64,000 bases of DNA from an uncultured Ruminococcus sp. (GTDB lineage: Bacteria; Bacillota; Clostridia; Oscillospirales; Ruminococcaceae). Of this stretch, positions 55,240 through 63,847 are shown one piece after another. The position numbers were made by a program, and so were the translations under genes. The stretch covers positions 186,001-250,000 of the forward strand of contig CANQWR010000002.1 of the NCBI GenBank assembly GCA_947627625.1, in the 5' to 3' direction. The notes under the pieces are model-generated. The model made no database searches. It was not told the origin of the DNA and saw only the letters and a program-made list of their open reading frames with translations. Position 1 is the stretch's first letter. The number at the start of each line of letters is the position of its first letter.

Positions 55240-56202
55240 ATGATCAAGAAAATCGGTGTGCTTACAAGCGGCGGAGATGCCCCGGGTATGAATGCCGCTG
55301 TCAGGGCGGTCGTCAGGACGGCAATAAGCAAGGGCATGGAGGTTTACGGTGTCCGCAGGGGATATGTAGGTCTTATAACCGGAGACGTATTCCAGATGGA
55401 CGAGAAGAGCGTAACAGACATTATACATAACGGCGGTACTATACTCTATACAGCAAGGTGTCCTGAGTTCAGGACAGCCGAGGGAGTTGCAAAGGCTAAA
55501 GCTAAGTGCGATGAGATTGGAATAGAGGGACTTGTCGTAATAGGCGGTGACGGCTCTTTCAGAGGTGCAGCAGACCTTTCCGCACAGGGAGTTCTCTGCA
55601 TAGGACTGCCCGGAACTATCGACAACGATATTGCCTGCACAGAATACACAATAGGTTTCGACACTGCAATGAACACAGCTATGGAACTTGTTGACAAACT
55701 CCGTGACACGTCACAGTCTCACGACAGAATTTCTGTAGTTGAAGTCATGGGCAGAGGTGCGGGACACATAGCAGTAAACACGGGTATAGCCTGTGGAGCG
55801 ACAGACATAATCACAAAGGAAGTCCCCTATGACCTTGACAAGATCGCAAACACGATGCTTGAAAAGAAGTCAAAGGGCAAGCAGAATTTTGTGGTGATAG
55901 TTGCGGAGGGTGTAGGACACTCTCAGGAGATAGCTACGGCACTTCAGGAGAAGACAGGCATAGAGGCAAGGGCTACAATTCTCGGACACGTACAGAGGGG
56001 CGGTTCGCCGACACTCAGAGATAGGGTAGAGGCTACGAGAATGGGCTATTACGCAGTTGAACTGCTTGAACAGGGTATCGGAAACAGAGTTGTCGGCTTG
56101 AAAGAGGGCAAGATAGTTGACTACGACATTCAGGAAGCTCTTGCAATGCAGAAGCCGTATGACGAGAAGCTCCACAAGATAGCCGAGCAGATAGCTTTCT
56201 AA
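55240..56202 (+). CDS. pfkA: ATP-dependent 6-phosphofructokinase
   Basis: A 320-residue glycolytic enzyme. Motifs: GVLTSGGDAPGMN (ATP site), GGDGS (about 103), PGTIDNDI (catalytic, about 125) and the substrate segment VEVMGRGAGHIA (about 165). The Gly at position 103-104 after GGD favours ATP over PPi. ATG 55240 lies 8 bases after GGAGAG. It ends the hprK-to-pfkA block. Confidence 0.97.
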   Translation: MIKKIGVLTSGGDAPGMNAAVRAVVRTAISKGMEVYGVRRGYVGLITGDVFQMDEKSVTDIIHNGGTILYTARCPEFRTAEGVAKAKAKCDEIGIEGLVVIGGDGSFRGAADLSAQGVLCIGLPGTIDNDIACTEYTIGFDTAMNTAMELVDKLRDTSQSHDRISVVEVMGRGAGHIAVNTGIACGATDIITKEVPYDLDKIANTMLEKKSKGKQNFVVIVAEGVGHSQEIATALQEKTGIEARATILGHVQRGGSPTLRDRVEATRMGYYAVELLEQGIGNRVVGLKEGKIVDYDIQEALAMQKPYDEKLHKIAEQIAF

Positions 56203-56230
56203 AAATTTTAATTTAATTTGATTATTAAAA

Positions 56231-56268
56231 ACTGCCGTGTTCGTTTTGGTTGGACACGGCAGTTTTTT
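56231..56268. terminator. Terminator after pfkA
   Basis: ACTGCCGTGT (56231-56240) pairs with ACACGGCAGT (56254-56263), then T6. Confidence 0.85.
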
Positions 56269-56303
56269 ATGTGGACGATATTGGGGACTTTGTCTCTATA
56301 TGT

Positions 56304-56403
56304 CAGAACGATAAGGGGCAGGGGGCTTTGCCCCCTGAACCCCCATTGGGGGCTCTGCCCCCACCCCCATCGGGGGGAAGAATCCCCCCGAACCCCCCAT
56401 GAT
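56304..56403 (-). repeat. GC-run repeat, reverse copy 8
   Basis: Runs from CAGAACGATAAGGGGCAGGG to CCCCCCATGAT, followed by AATCTACTG. It lies between convergent genes. Confidence 0.88.
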
Positions 56404-56452
56404 AATCTACTGATGTAAGTTTGAGGTTCGAAGATTTGTACCCCCACAAATT

Positions 56453-57376
56453 TTACAAGCTGAAATCTGTCTCTATAGTTTTCGAGGACTCCTCCGGGGT
56501 GTATATCCACTTGTCTATGTGAGAGCCGTTGAAATAGTAGGAGAAGTCACGGCTGACTCCGCACTCCTCACAGGTGTCCACTATAATCAGCTTTATCTTC
56601 ATTTTTTCGGGTATTATCGCCTTTATATACACGCTGACACTCTGACCTGCCGACACATTGTCCTTTAGTTCGGCAAGTCCTGCAAGATTCGGAGCGAGTT
56701 CAACAAATATGCCGTACTCCTCAACAGAGCGGACTACTCCCGAAACGGTCTCCCCCGTGTGGTAATTTTCAGCGTTTTCGGACCATGTTCCGAGAAGTTC
56801 CTTGTGGGTTAGAAATACCCTTGATTTGTCAACTGATTTTACGACAGCTTTTATGAACTGTCCGACTGTGAACCTGTCGGAGGGGTGGGAGATGCGTGAG
56901 ATGGAAATTGCATCTATCGGTATGAGAGAGGGCATTCCGCAGCCTATGTCTACAAAGCACCCGAACTGTTCAAGGTGAGTGACCTTTGCGTCAATGACAT
57001 CTCCGTGGAGAAGATGGCTTATGTATTCCGAAATGCACTCCTCCTGTGCTGATTTACGGGAGAGATTAGCGGTAACTCTGCCGTTTTCGTGCTGCTGTAC
57101 GGAAAGGACTTTGAAACAGACTATCTTGTTCACCTTTGAGATAAGAGCGATGTCACGGGTAGTACCCTCGGCGATTCCCACAGCACCCTCTTCACGCTCT
57201 ATTATGCCCTCACCGCACGGCAGGTCGACAATCAGGTTGTGGGAGCTGTCACAGACGGAAGCACGGGCTTCAAGGATAATTTTTTTGTTCATAGCATCGG
57301 TCAGACCCTCGGCAGATGATATATACTTTTGATTTTCGGCTGTTCTGAACAGACAGCCCTCCGGTTTGTAATTCAT
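56453..57376 (-). CDS. S1-domain RNA-binding protein
   Basis: A 307-residue cytoplasmic protein with an OB-like N-terminal segment (about 28-105), a good S1 domain (about 122-195, GDVIDAKVTHLEQFGCFVDI) and a second S1 domain (about 205-265, GETVSGVVRSVEEYGIFVEL). It resembles the short S1-like proteins of Firmicutes rather than a full six-domain ribosomal S1. The C-terminal 40 residues are unassigned. GGAGGT precedes the ATG. Confidence 0.85.
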   Translation of the reverse strand: MNYKPEGCLFRTAENQKYISSAEGLTDAMNKKIILEARASVCDSSHNLIVDLPCGEGIIEREEGAVGIAEGTTRDIALISKVNKIVCFKVLSVQQHENGRVTANLSRKSAQEECISEYISHLLHGDVIDAKVTHLEQFGCFVDIGCGMPSLIPIDAISISRISHPSDRFTVGQFIKAVVKSVDKSRVFLTHKELLGTWSENAENYHTGETVSGVVRSVEEYGIFVELAPNLAGLAELKDNVSAGQSVSVYIKAIIPEKMKIKLIIVDTCEECGVSRDFSYYFNGSHIDKWIYTPEESSKTIETDFSL

Positions 57377-57770
57377 ATTTTTACCTCCGTTTTATAAATC
57401 TTTTCTGGATATTTAATATTATTCGGGACAGTATAAAAATATTCTGAAAAAAATATTTCATTGCATTTTTATGGGACGAGTTACAGGAGAAAAAGTATTC
57501 GTAACTTCTGACTTGGTTTGTCACTCCCAAATTCCCAAAATTGAAACAGTAGAATATAATGGGGGGTTTGGGGGGATTCTTCCCCCCGACGGGGGTTTGG
57601 GGGCAGAGCCCCCAATGGGGGTTCAGGGGGCAAAGCCCCCTGCCTCCTATCGTTCTAATTAAAAAATATTAAATTTTCAAAAAAATATAATTTTAAGAAA
57701 ATTATTTTTTGGGCAGAACCTCCCACAAAGCAGAGCCCCCCACAAAACAGCATTCCCCAATTATACAAAA
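57377..57770. other. Intergenic region with repeat and AT tail
   Basis: It contains the forward repeat at 57555-57655, then a tail starting TAAAAAATATTAAA that matches the tail of the 8.5 kb copy. Nothing else seen; the 57471 ORF reads through the repeat. Confidence 0.7.
57555..57655 (+). repeat. GC-run repeat, forward copy 9
   Basis: Begins ATAATGGGGGGTTTGGGGGG and ends CTATCGTTC. The left flank ACAGTAGAA and right AT-rich tail are shared with copy 2, so those two are closest relatives. Confidence 0.88.
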
Positions 57771-58121
57771 TCAGTGTATATTCATAGCTCCCATAGAGTT
57801 GAGAATAGAAGTGACGTTGCCTATTGTGCTTTTTTCGCAGACTACATAGATAGTAGTTTTCCTGCTCCGTGCGGGTTCGGGTATAACGTCCTCACAGGCA
57901 GGAGACTCCATAACAGCGGTCATGAAGTGGGTGCTGTGGACGGTGTTGACGGTCGGTATAAGAGTGTAGACAGTGCCGTTTCTGAGTCTCTCAGCCCTGT
58001 CCGATTTTTTGTTGTAAATCATGTTTGTGGAGTAAACGTCCCTCACGCTCTCTCTTATCCTGTTCAGAGCGATTTCGGCGAGTTCGGGTTCTTCAAACTC
58101 CGCAACAACTCTTGTCACCAT
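57771..58121 (-). CDS. Small soluble protein of unknown function
   Basis: A 116-residue alpha/beta protein starting VTRVVAEFEEPELAEIALNRI with a ferredoxin-like strand-helix rhythm and a late NVTSILNSMGAMNI segment. It has no membrane segment and no recognised motif; a stress or PII/ACT-like fold is conceivable but unsupported. AAGGGGG is followed by a T-rich spacer before the ATG. Codon use and composition match its neighbours. Confidence 0.6.
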   Translation of the reverse strand: MVTRVVAEFEEPELAEIALNRIRESVRDVYSTNMIYNKKSDRAERLRNGTVYTLIPTVNTVHSTHFMTAVMESPACEDVIPEPARSRKTTIYVVCEKSTIGNVTSILNSMGAMNIH

Positions 58122-58187
58122 AGAAAAAAATCCCCCTTGTGATAATATTCGGAATATATTTACTCAATACGCCTGTGTGGAGTATCG

Positions 58188-58240
58188 GGAGTATAATTTG
58201 TCGGACTTGAATGCCTTTACATCGGCATTTTTATTATTTT
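58188..58240 (+). terminator. Orphan terminator-like hairpin upstream of prfA
   Basis: AATGCC (58210-58215) pairs with GGCATT (58224-58229), then TTTTATTATTTTT. No plus-strand gene lies upstream, since the neighbouring gene runs away from it, so it may end a short antisense or leader transcript. Confidence 0.45.
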
Positions 58241-58259
58241 TACACAAAATAAAAAAAAT

Positions 58260-58302
58260 ATACTCCCGTGATATTGATTTATGCAGGATCAGGGAGTATA
58301 AT
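58260..58302 (+). promoter_or_regulatory. prfA promoter with inverted repeat
   Basis: TTGATT (58274-58279), 17 nt, TATAAT (58297-58302). ATACTCCC (58260-58267) and GGGAGTAT (58292-58299) flank the -35 and overlap the -10, an operator-like arrangement. GGGAGTATAAT is repeated at 58188. Confidence 0.6.
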
Positions 58303-58324
58303 ATTTATATGGGAGTGATTTGAT

Positions 58325-59395
58325 ATGTTTAAGAAACTTGAGATAATGCAGAAAAAATATGACGACATAAGCCGAAAAATTTCGGACCCCGAAGTCATAA
58401 GCGACAATAAATTATATACACGTCTTATGAAGGAGTACAGGAATATGACTCCCATAATAGAGAAGTATGACGAGTATTGTATCGCAAAGAATGACGAGCT
58501 GGAGGGTTTTAGCATTCTTTCGGGGGAGCATGACAGCGAGCTTGAAGAGATGGCACAGGAGCAGATACGTGAGGCGAATGTCAAGATAAAGAGAATTACC
58601 GAGGAGTTAAAAATACTCCTCCTGCCGAAAAATCCCAACGACGACAAGAGTGTGATAATAGAGATAAGAGGAGGTGCAGGAGGTGAGGAAGCCTCACTTT
58701 TTGCAAATTCTCTCTACAGAATGTACAGTATGTACGCAGAGACAAAGGGTTGGAAGCAGGAAGTCCTGAACGCAAACCCCACGGAATTGGGAGGTTTCAA
58801 GGAGATAAGTTTCTCAATAGAGGGAGAGGGTGCATATTCAAGACTGAAATACGAGAGCGGAGTACACAGGGTGCAGAGAGTCCCCGAGACCGAATCACAG
58901 GGGCGTATACACACTTCCACGGTGACAGTGGCGGTACTCCCCGAAGCGGACGATCTGGAGCTTGAAATAAATCCGTCCGACTTGAAGATAGACTATTTCA
59001 GGGCGAGCGGTGCGGGCGGACAGCATATCAACAAGACTGAATCGGCGGTCAGAATAACCTATCTCCCGACAAATGTAGTTGTCGAGTGTCAGGACGAGAG
59101 AAGTCAGCACAAAAACAAAGACAAAGCCATGAAAATATTGCGTTCGAGAGTTTACGAGGCAATGCAGAAAGAGCAGTCCGAAAAGATAGCATCTGAAAGA
59201 AAAATGCAGGTGGGTACGGGAGACCGTTCCGAGAGAATAAGGACTTACAATTTTCCGCAGAGCCGTCTGACAGACCACAGAATAGGTCTGACTATATACA
59301 GGCTTGAGGACATCATGAACGGCAATCTTGACGAAATTTTTGATGCTCTTGCAACGGCTGAACAGGCTGAAAAACTTGCAAGTCAGGAGGGTTGA
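58325..59395 (+). CDS. prfA: Peptide chain release factor 1
   Basis: A 356-residue release factor for UAA and UAG. GGQ motif in [11 protein letters not shown] (about residue 229). The anticodon-like tripeptide usually PxT in RF1 reads PET within [13 protein letters not shown] (about 187). Full length, with the N-terminal helical domain and the C-terminal RLTDHRIG segment. The promoter with an inverted repeat lies upstream. Confidence 0.97.
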   Translation: MFKKLEIMQKKYDDISRKISDPEVISDNKLYTRLMKEYRNMTPIIEKYDEYCIAKNDELEGFSILSGEHDSELEEMAQEQIREANVKIKRITEELKILLLPKNPNDDKSVIIEIRGGAGGEEASLFANSLYRMYSMYAETKGWKQEVLNANPTELGGFKEISFSIEGEGAYSRLKYESGVHRVQRVPETESQGRIHTSTVTVAVLPEADDLELEINPSDLKIDYFRASGAGGQHINKTESAVRITYLPTNVVVECQDERSQHKNKDKAMKILRSRVYEAMQKEQSEKIASERKMQVGTGDRSERIRTYNFPQSRLTDHRIGLTIYRLEDIMNGNLDEIFDALATAEQAEKLASQEG

Positions 59396-59400
59396 TTTGT

Positions 59401-60420
59401 TTGGAAACTCTTTTACTTAAACCCGACAGTGACGGCATTGAGACAGCTTGCAGGCTTATAAAATCGGGGGAGATAGTAGGCATACCGACCGAAACCGTGT
59501 ACGGGCTTGGTGCAGATGCCTGTAACCCCGCAGCTGTTGAGAAAATTTTTCGGGCAAAGGGAAGACCTGCCGACAATCCTCTGATAGTACACCTTGCGGA
59601 TTTTGGTGACGCTGAAAAATACACGTCGTACATACCTGAACTTGCCTATAAACTTGCGGAAAAATTCTGTCCCGGACCTCTTACAATGGTTCTGCCCAAG
59701 AACGAAAAAATTCCCTATATAACATCGGGAGGACTTGACACTGTTGGAATAAGAGTGCCGTCACACAAAGTCATGCACGAGATAATAGAAAAATCGGGCT
59801 GTCCGATTTCCGCACCCTCTGCCAATATTTCGGGCTATCCCAGCCCGACTTCTGTACGTCACATGATTCACGACATGGACGGAAAAATTTCGGCTATAGT
59901 TGACGGCGGGGAGTGTCAATTTGGTGTGGAGTCAACGGTCATTTCTTTTGACAGTGAGGACACTGTGAGAATATTACGCCCGGGTTGTGTGACGGCTGAA
60001 ATGCTCTCGGAAGTGTGCAGAACGGTCATAGACAGGGCAATTCTGAACGAAGTCGCAGAGGGGGAAAAAGTCTCCTCACCGGGAATGAAGTACAAGCACT
60101 ATTCCCCCGTTGCAAAAGTTACGATGGTCGAGTGTCCGCAGGGGGAGTTCAGAAAATTTGCGGTGAATAATGACGGTGAAAAGACGTATTTTGTAGTTCA
60201 TTCCGAAGAGAAAGAAAATTTTCCCTGTAAATTTCTGACTTACGGCAAGGACAGTTCGGAGCAGGCACACAGGCTTTTTGCGGTTTTGAGGGAGCTTGAC
60301 GAGATGGGTGCGGAGAAGGTTTACATTGAAGCACCCGAAAAAAACGGCGTAGGGCTTGCGGTGTACAACAGGCTTATAAGGGCTTGCGGATTTGAGGTGA
60401 TAAGATTTGAAAATTCCTGA
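59401..60420 (+). CDS. tsaC: L-threonylcarbamoyladenylate synthase (TsaC/Sua5)
   Basis: A 339-residue enzyme making the t6A precursor for tRNAs decoding ANN codons. YrdC domain (about 8-190) with PTETVYGLGADA, KGRPADNPL and SAPSANISG, then a Sua5 C-terminal domain (about 205-339) that classes it as the long Sua5 form. Start: TTG 59401, 9 bases after AGGAGGG; the track TTG at 59392 touches it. Located between prfA and coaE. Confidence 0.93.
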   Translation: METLLLKPDSDGIETACRLIKSGEIVGIPTETVYGLGADACNPAAVEKIFRAKGRPADNPLIVHLADFGDAEKYTSYIPELAYKLAEKFCPGPLTMVLPKNEKIPYITSGGLDTVGIRVPSHKVMHEIIEKSGCPISAPSANISGYPSPTSVRHMIHDMDGKISAIVDGGECQFGVESTVISFDSEDTVRILRPGCVTAEMLSEVCRTVIDRAILNEVAEGEKVSSPGMKYKHYSPVAKVTMVECPQGEFRKFAVNNDGEKTYFVVHSEEKENFPCKFLTYGKDSSEQAHRLFAVLRELDEMGAEKVYIEAPEKNGVGLAVYNRLIRACGFEVIRFENS

Positions 60421-61024
60421 CAAAATTACGGTCATAGGACTGACGGGGCAGACGGGAGCGGGCAAGAGTACGGTTTCGGGAGTATTTCGTGAAAACGGCT
60501 TTGCGGTCATAGATGCGGACGGAGTTTCAAGAAGTGTCACCAAAAAGGGTACGGAGTGTCTTGAAAAACTGTCTGAGACGTTCGGAGATGTCATAATGAA
60601 CGCTGACGGCACACTCAACCGCAAGGCACTTGCAGGGATAGTCTTTACGGACAGGGGAGAACTTGAAAAGTTAAATAAAATAATATATCCTTACATCACG
60701 GAGAAAATAGTCGGTATCATTGAAAAATTTTCGGAAGCGGGTGAGAGATTTGTACTTCTTGACGCTCCCACGCTGTTTGAGAGTGGTTCGGACAGCCTTT
60801 GCAGGGTTATAGTCTCGGTGACGGCAGATTTTTCCGTGCGGAAAGAGCGTATAATAGAGCGTGACGGTCTGAGTGAAAAGCAGGCTGAAAACAGAATGAA
60901 CTCACAGCTTTCGGAGGACTTTTTCAGAGAGAACTCGGATTTTGTGATAGAGAACAACGGCACTCCCGACGAGTTGAGATTATCGGCAGAGGGAGTTGTC
61001 ACGGAGATAAAGCGGAGTTATTGA
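60407..61024 (+). CDS. coaE: Dephospho-CoA kinase
   Basis: A 205-residue P-loop kinase completing CoA synthesis. Walker A GQTGAGKST (about 14), DADG (about 36), and VLLDAPTLFESG (about 120). It starts with TTG 60407, 6 bases after GAGGTGA, overlapping tsaC by 14 bases. Length normal. Confidence 0.95.
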   Translation: MKIPDKITVIGLTGQTGAGKSTVSGVFRENGFAVIDADGVSRSVTKKGTECLEKLSETFGDVIMNADGTLNRKALAGIVFTDRGELEKLNKIIYPYITEKIVGIIEKFSEAGERFVLLDAPTLFESGSDSLCRVIVSVTADFSVRKERIIERDGLSEKQAENRMNSQLSEDFFRENSDFVIENNGTPDELRLSAEGVVTEIKRSY

Positions 61025-61040
61025 ACTTCCACTCTAAACC

Positions 61041-61140
61041 CAGTTGGGGGCGTCGCCCCCAAGCCCCCCTTGAACGATAGGAGGCAGGGGGCTTTGCCCC
61101 CAGACCCCCATCGGGGGCTTTGCCCCCAGACCCCCATGAT
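61041..61140 (-). repeat. GC-run repeat, reverse copy 10 with fragment (left half of an inverted pair)
   Basis: A fragment GTTGGGGGCGTCGCCCCC is followed at 61072 by GAACGATAGGAGGCAGGGGG through CCCCCATGAT. A spacer TAACCCAAAACTCAAA matching that at 28.0 kb leads to the forward half. Confidence 0.8.
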
Positions 61141-61182
61141 TAACCCAAAACTCAAACGGCAACGGAACTGTCAGTTGTTTCT

Positions 61183-61242
61183 ATTTTGGGGGTACGTGGG
61201 TGTCCCCGTTCAGGGGGTAAAACCCCATGCCCCTAATCGTTC
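61183..61242 (+). repeat. GC-run repeat, forward copy 10b (degenerate right half)
   Basis: TTTTGGGGGTACGTGGGTGT through CCCTAATCGTTC. Its stems are decayed, and it ends 35 bases before the aminopeptidase start. Confidence 0.7.
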
Positions 61243-61276
61243 TAAAATAATATTAAATCAAAAGGAGTTGTTTTTT

Positions 61277-62680
61277 ATGGAAGAGAAAAACAGTGTCGCA
61301 AAGGAACTCAGGGAGAAACTCTTTGCACAGAAAAAGAACGGCTATCACAGAATTTCCGCACAGGAAGAGAAACTTGCGGAGGACTTTGCGGAGGGTTACA
61401 AAAAATTCCTGAATACTTCAAAGACAGAGCGTGAAGCTGTACAGGAGACTTTGAAAATCCTGAACGAAAACGGCTTTGTCGAGTACAAAAAGGGTATGGA
61501 ACTCAAAGCGGGAGACAGAATTTACAGAAACAACAGGGGCAAGTCCGTAATCATGGCAGTAATCGGTACTGCACCAATTGAGGAGGGTGTCAGACTTTGT
61601 GCGGCACATATTGACTCCCCAAGGCTTGACCTGAAACAGAATCCGCTCTACGAGGACAACGGCTTTGCACTCTTCAAAACCCACTACTATGGCGGTATAA
61701 AGAAATACCAGTGGACAGCAATTCCGCTGTCGCTCCACGGTGTGGTAGTCAAGGCGGACGGCAGTAAAATTACGGTGAACATAGGAGAGGACGAAAACGA
61801 CCCTGTTTTTTGTGTCACGGATTTGTTACCGCACCTTGCCAATGAACAGATGTCACAGACGGCAGGAAAGTTCATAAAGGGTGAGAATCTGAATATATTG
61901 ATAGGTTCGAGACCTTTTGCGGACGATGAGGAGAGCGGCACGGTAAAATTAAATATTTTGAATATTCTGTTTGAGAAGTACGGAATAACGGAGAGCGACT
62001 TTATATCTTCGGAACTTGAAGCCGTTCCTGCGTTCAAAGCCAAGGACTTGGGATTTGACAGGAGTATGATAGGCGGTTACGGTCACGACGACCGCTGTTG
62101 TTCGTACCCCGCACTGATGGCAACTGTGGACTGCAAAGACCCCGTACACACTGTTGTTACGGTCCTGACGGACAAAGAGGAGATAGGAAGTGACGGCAAC
62201 ACGGGTTTGTGTTCGTCATATCTGAAGTATTTCATTGCGGACATTGCACAAGCTCTCGGCAGTTGCGGAAGGGACGTACTCTCGGCTTCGGAGTGTCTCT
62301 CAGCGGACGTGAATGCGGGATTTGACCCTACATATGCGGAAGTGAACGACAGAAACAACTGTGCGTATTTGAACAAGGGAGTCTGCATAACAAAGTACAC
62401 GGGAGCGAGAGGAAAGTCGGGAACATCCGATGCGTCTGCCGAATTTGCGGGAAAGATAAGAATACTGATGGACGGCAACGACGTTATATGGCAGACGGGC
62501 GAACTCGGAAAAGTAGATGAGGGCGGAGGAGGAACAGTGGCGATGTTCATAGCGAACCTCAACGTTGACACAATTGATATGGGCGTACCTGTTTTGTCGA
62601 TGCACTCTCCCTATGAAGTGATTTCAAAGCTTGACCTCTACATGGCTTACAAGGCATTTTCGGTATTTGCAAAGGACTGA
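61277..62680 (+). CDS. M18-family aminopeptidase
   Basis: A 467-residue zinc aminopeptidase. Metal-site motifs: AAHIDSPRLDL (about 115), GYGHDDRCCSY (about 270) and TDKEEIGSDGN (about 302), plus a late MHSPYEVISK (His ligand, about 443). The true start is ATG 61277, with AAAGGAG 9 bases upstream; the track start at 61070 runs back through repeat DNA. Cytoplasmic peptide trimming, probably dodecameric as in the family. Confidence 0.93.
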   Translation: MEEKNSVAKELREKLFAQKKNGYHRISAQEEKLAEDFAEGYKKFLNTSKTEREAVQETLKILNENGFVEYKKGMELKAGDRIYRNNRGKSVIMAVIGTAPIEEGVRLCAAHIDSPRLDLKQNPLYEDNGFALFKTHYYGGIKKYQWTAIPLSLHGVVVKADGSKITVNIGEDENDPVFCVTDLLPHLANEQMSQTAGKFIKGENLNILIGSRPFADDEESGTVKLNILNILFEKYGITESDFISSELEAVPAFKAKDLGFDRSMIGGYGHDDRCCSYPALMATVDCKDPVHTVVTVLTDKEEIGSDGNTGLCSSYLKYFIADIAQALGSCGRDVLSASECLSADVNAGFDPTYAEVNDRNNCAYLNKGVCITKYTGARGKSGTSDASAEFAGKIRILMDGNDVIWQTGELGKVDEGGGGTVAMFIANLNVDTIDMGVPVLSMHSPYEVISKLDLYMAYKAFSVFAKD

Positions 62681-62733
62681 AAATATTTAATTTTGGGGAA
62701 CTACAGGGTTCAGGGATTGTTCTCTGAAACCCT

Positions 62734-62866
62734 GTTGGGGGGCGTTGCCCCCCAAGCCCCCCATTAGAACGATTAGGGGCAGGGGGCTTTGCCCCCTGAA
62801 CCCCCATTGGGGGCTCTGCCCCCAAACCCCCGCTGGGGGGAAGAATCCCCCCAGACCCCCCATGAT
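62734..62866 (-). repeat. GC-run repeat, reverse copy 11 with fragment
   Basis: GTTGGGGGGCGTTGCCCCCC, then ATTAGAACGATTAGGGGCAG through CCCCCATGAT. The same fragment-plus-repeat order is found at 61.04 kb. Confidence 0.88.
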
Positions 62867-62939
62867 AATCTTCTAACGTTTTAATTTTGGAGGTCAAAGC
62901 AAAGTCTCCGCTCTGAAAGTCAATAAGCCTTAATAAAAA

Positions 62940-62978
62940 AACGCTGTTGGGAGTAAAATTCCCACAGCGTTTTTTTTG
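62940..62978 (+). terminator. Terminator downstream of the aminopeptidase gene
   Basis: AACGCTGTTGGGA (62940-62952) pairs with TCCCACAGCGTT (62960-62971) with one bulge, then T8. The repeat copy lies between the gene and this terminator. Confidence 0.8.
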
Positions 62979-63196
62979 TCCTCAAAGTAAGGGGCAGACT
63001 GCCGATTTTGGAGAAGACAGTCTGCCCGTTGGATAAAAATAATAAGGAGAAATTGTAAACCTGCAATCAGATGATATACAGTACTATATAGTTATGTCGG
63101 AAAAGGGGCAACTTTTTTCTAAAATTTGAAAATTTTCCGAAATTTCGTATGAATGCACAAAATTCACGACTATAATTTGTCCGAAATGCACAAAAA

Positions 63197-63757
63197 TTAT
63201 TTCAGAAATTTTTTGTCGTCCGAGACACTGTAGCTGTCCACATCTATGATACCGTCATCACTTGCGGAGGGATTTCTTTCCGACCAGACGTTCAACGCAC
63301 CTATTGCAATGAGGGCAATTCCCGTCAGGATTCTCAGCAGATTGCCTATGCCGTTTGAGCGTGACATAACGAATATGCCGAGGATAAGTGCGACACCGCC
63401 GAAGATACCGTTTATAATTTTGTAGTTTCGACCGCCCGAATTTTTAACAGCCCTGACAATTCTCTCCGTGCCTGTTACGATAAGAAACAGTCCGACAGCT
63501 ATCGGAATGCCGTTTTGAATCAGGGAGGGCAGGAGCATTACAGCTATTCCGACGAGTATGCCGACGATGTTCCCGCCTATGGAGAACGCCCCGCCCGACA
63601 TAAATTTCATGACGAGCGAGACTATACTCACAACGAGGACTATCCCGCCTATTATGGACGCTGCACCGGAAATTATCCCGGGGAAAAAGGCTATTATTAT
63701 CCCCGAAACTATCAGGAGAGTGGCTTTTGAGTAGCCCGATGATATGAATTTTAACAT
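63197..63757 (-). CDS. DUF308 (HdeD-like) membrane protein
   Basis: A 186-residue protein with about six short hydrophobic helices in DUF308 arrangement (TLLIVSGIIIAFFPG at the start, and IGIVGIL-like Gly/Ile-rich helices), then a 25-residue acidic tail. HdeD relatives are linked to acid stress in enterics; the function here is unknown. ATG 63757 has AAGGA 9 bases upstream, whereas the upstream ATG at 63766 touches the site. Confidence 0.75.
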   Translation of the reverse strand: MLKFISSGYSKATLLIVSGIIIAFFPGIISGAASIIGGIVLVVSIVSLVMKFMSGGAFSIGGNIVGILVGIAVMLLPSLIQNGIPIAVGLFLIVTGTERIVRAVKNSGGRNYKIINGIFGGVALILGIFVMSRSNGIGNLLRILTGIALIAIGALNVWSERNPSASDDGIIDVDSYSVSDDKKFLK

Positions 63758-63847
63758 AAAAATCATCCTTTCTTGTTGTCTGGTTGACTTTAATATTTAT
63801 TATAATATATTTTAATATATTATATTTTAGTATAAATATATTATTTT

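Larger units (their letters stand above)
62681..63196. other. Intergenic region with repeat, terminator and inverted repeat
   Basis: It holds a repeat (62734-62866), a strong terminator (62940-62978) and a perfect 10-bp inverted repeat GGGCAGACTG/CAGTCTGCCC (62992-63001, 63018-63027) of unknown role. From 63030 to 63190 I see no gene. Confidence 0.7.

Noticed and set aside
61070-61276. 69-residue N-terminal extension of the M18 aminopeptidase in the ORF track
   Set aside because: It reads back through repeat DNA; ATG 61277 has AAAGGAG and gives the family N-terminus.
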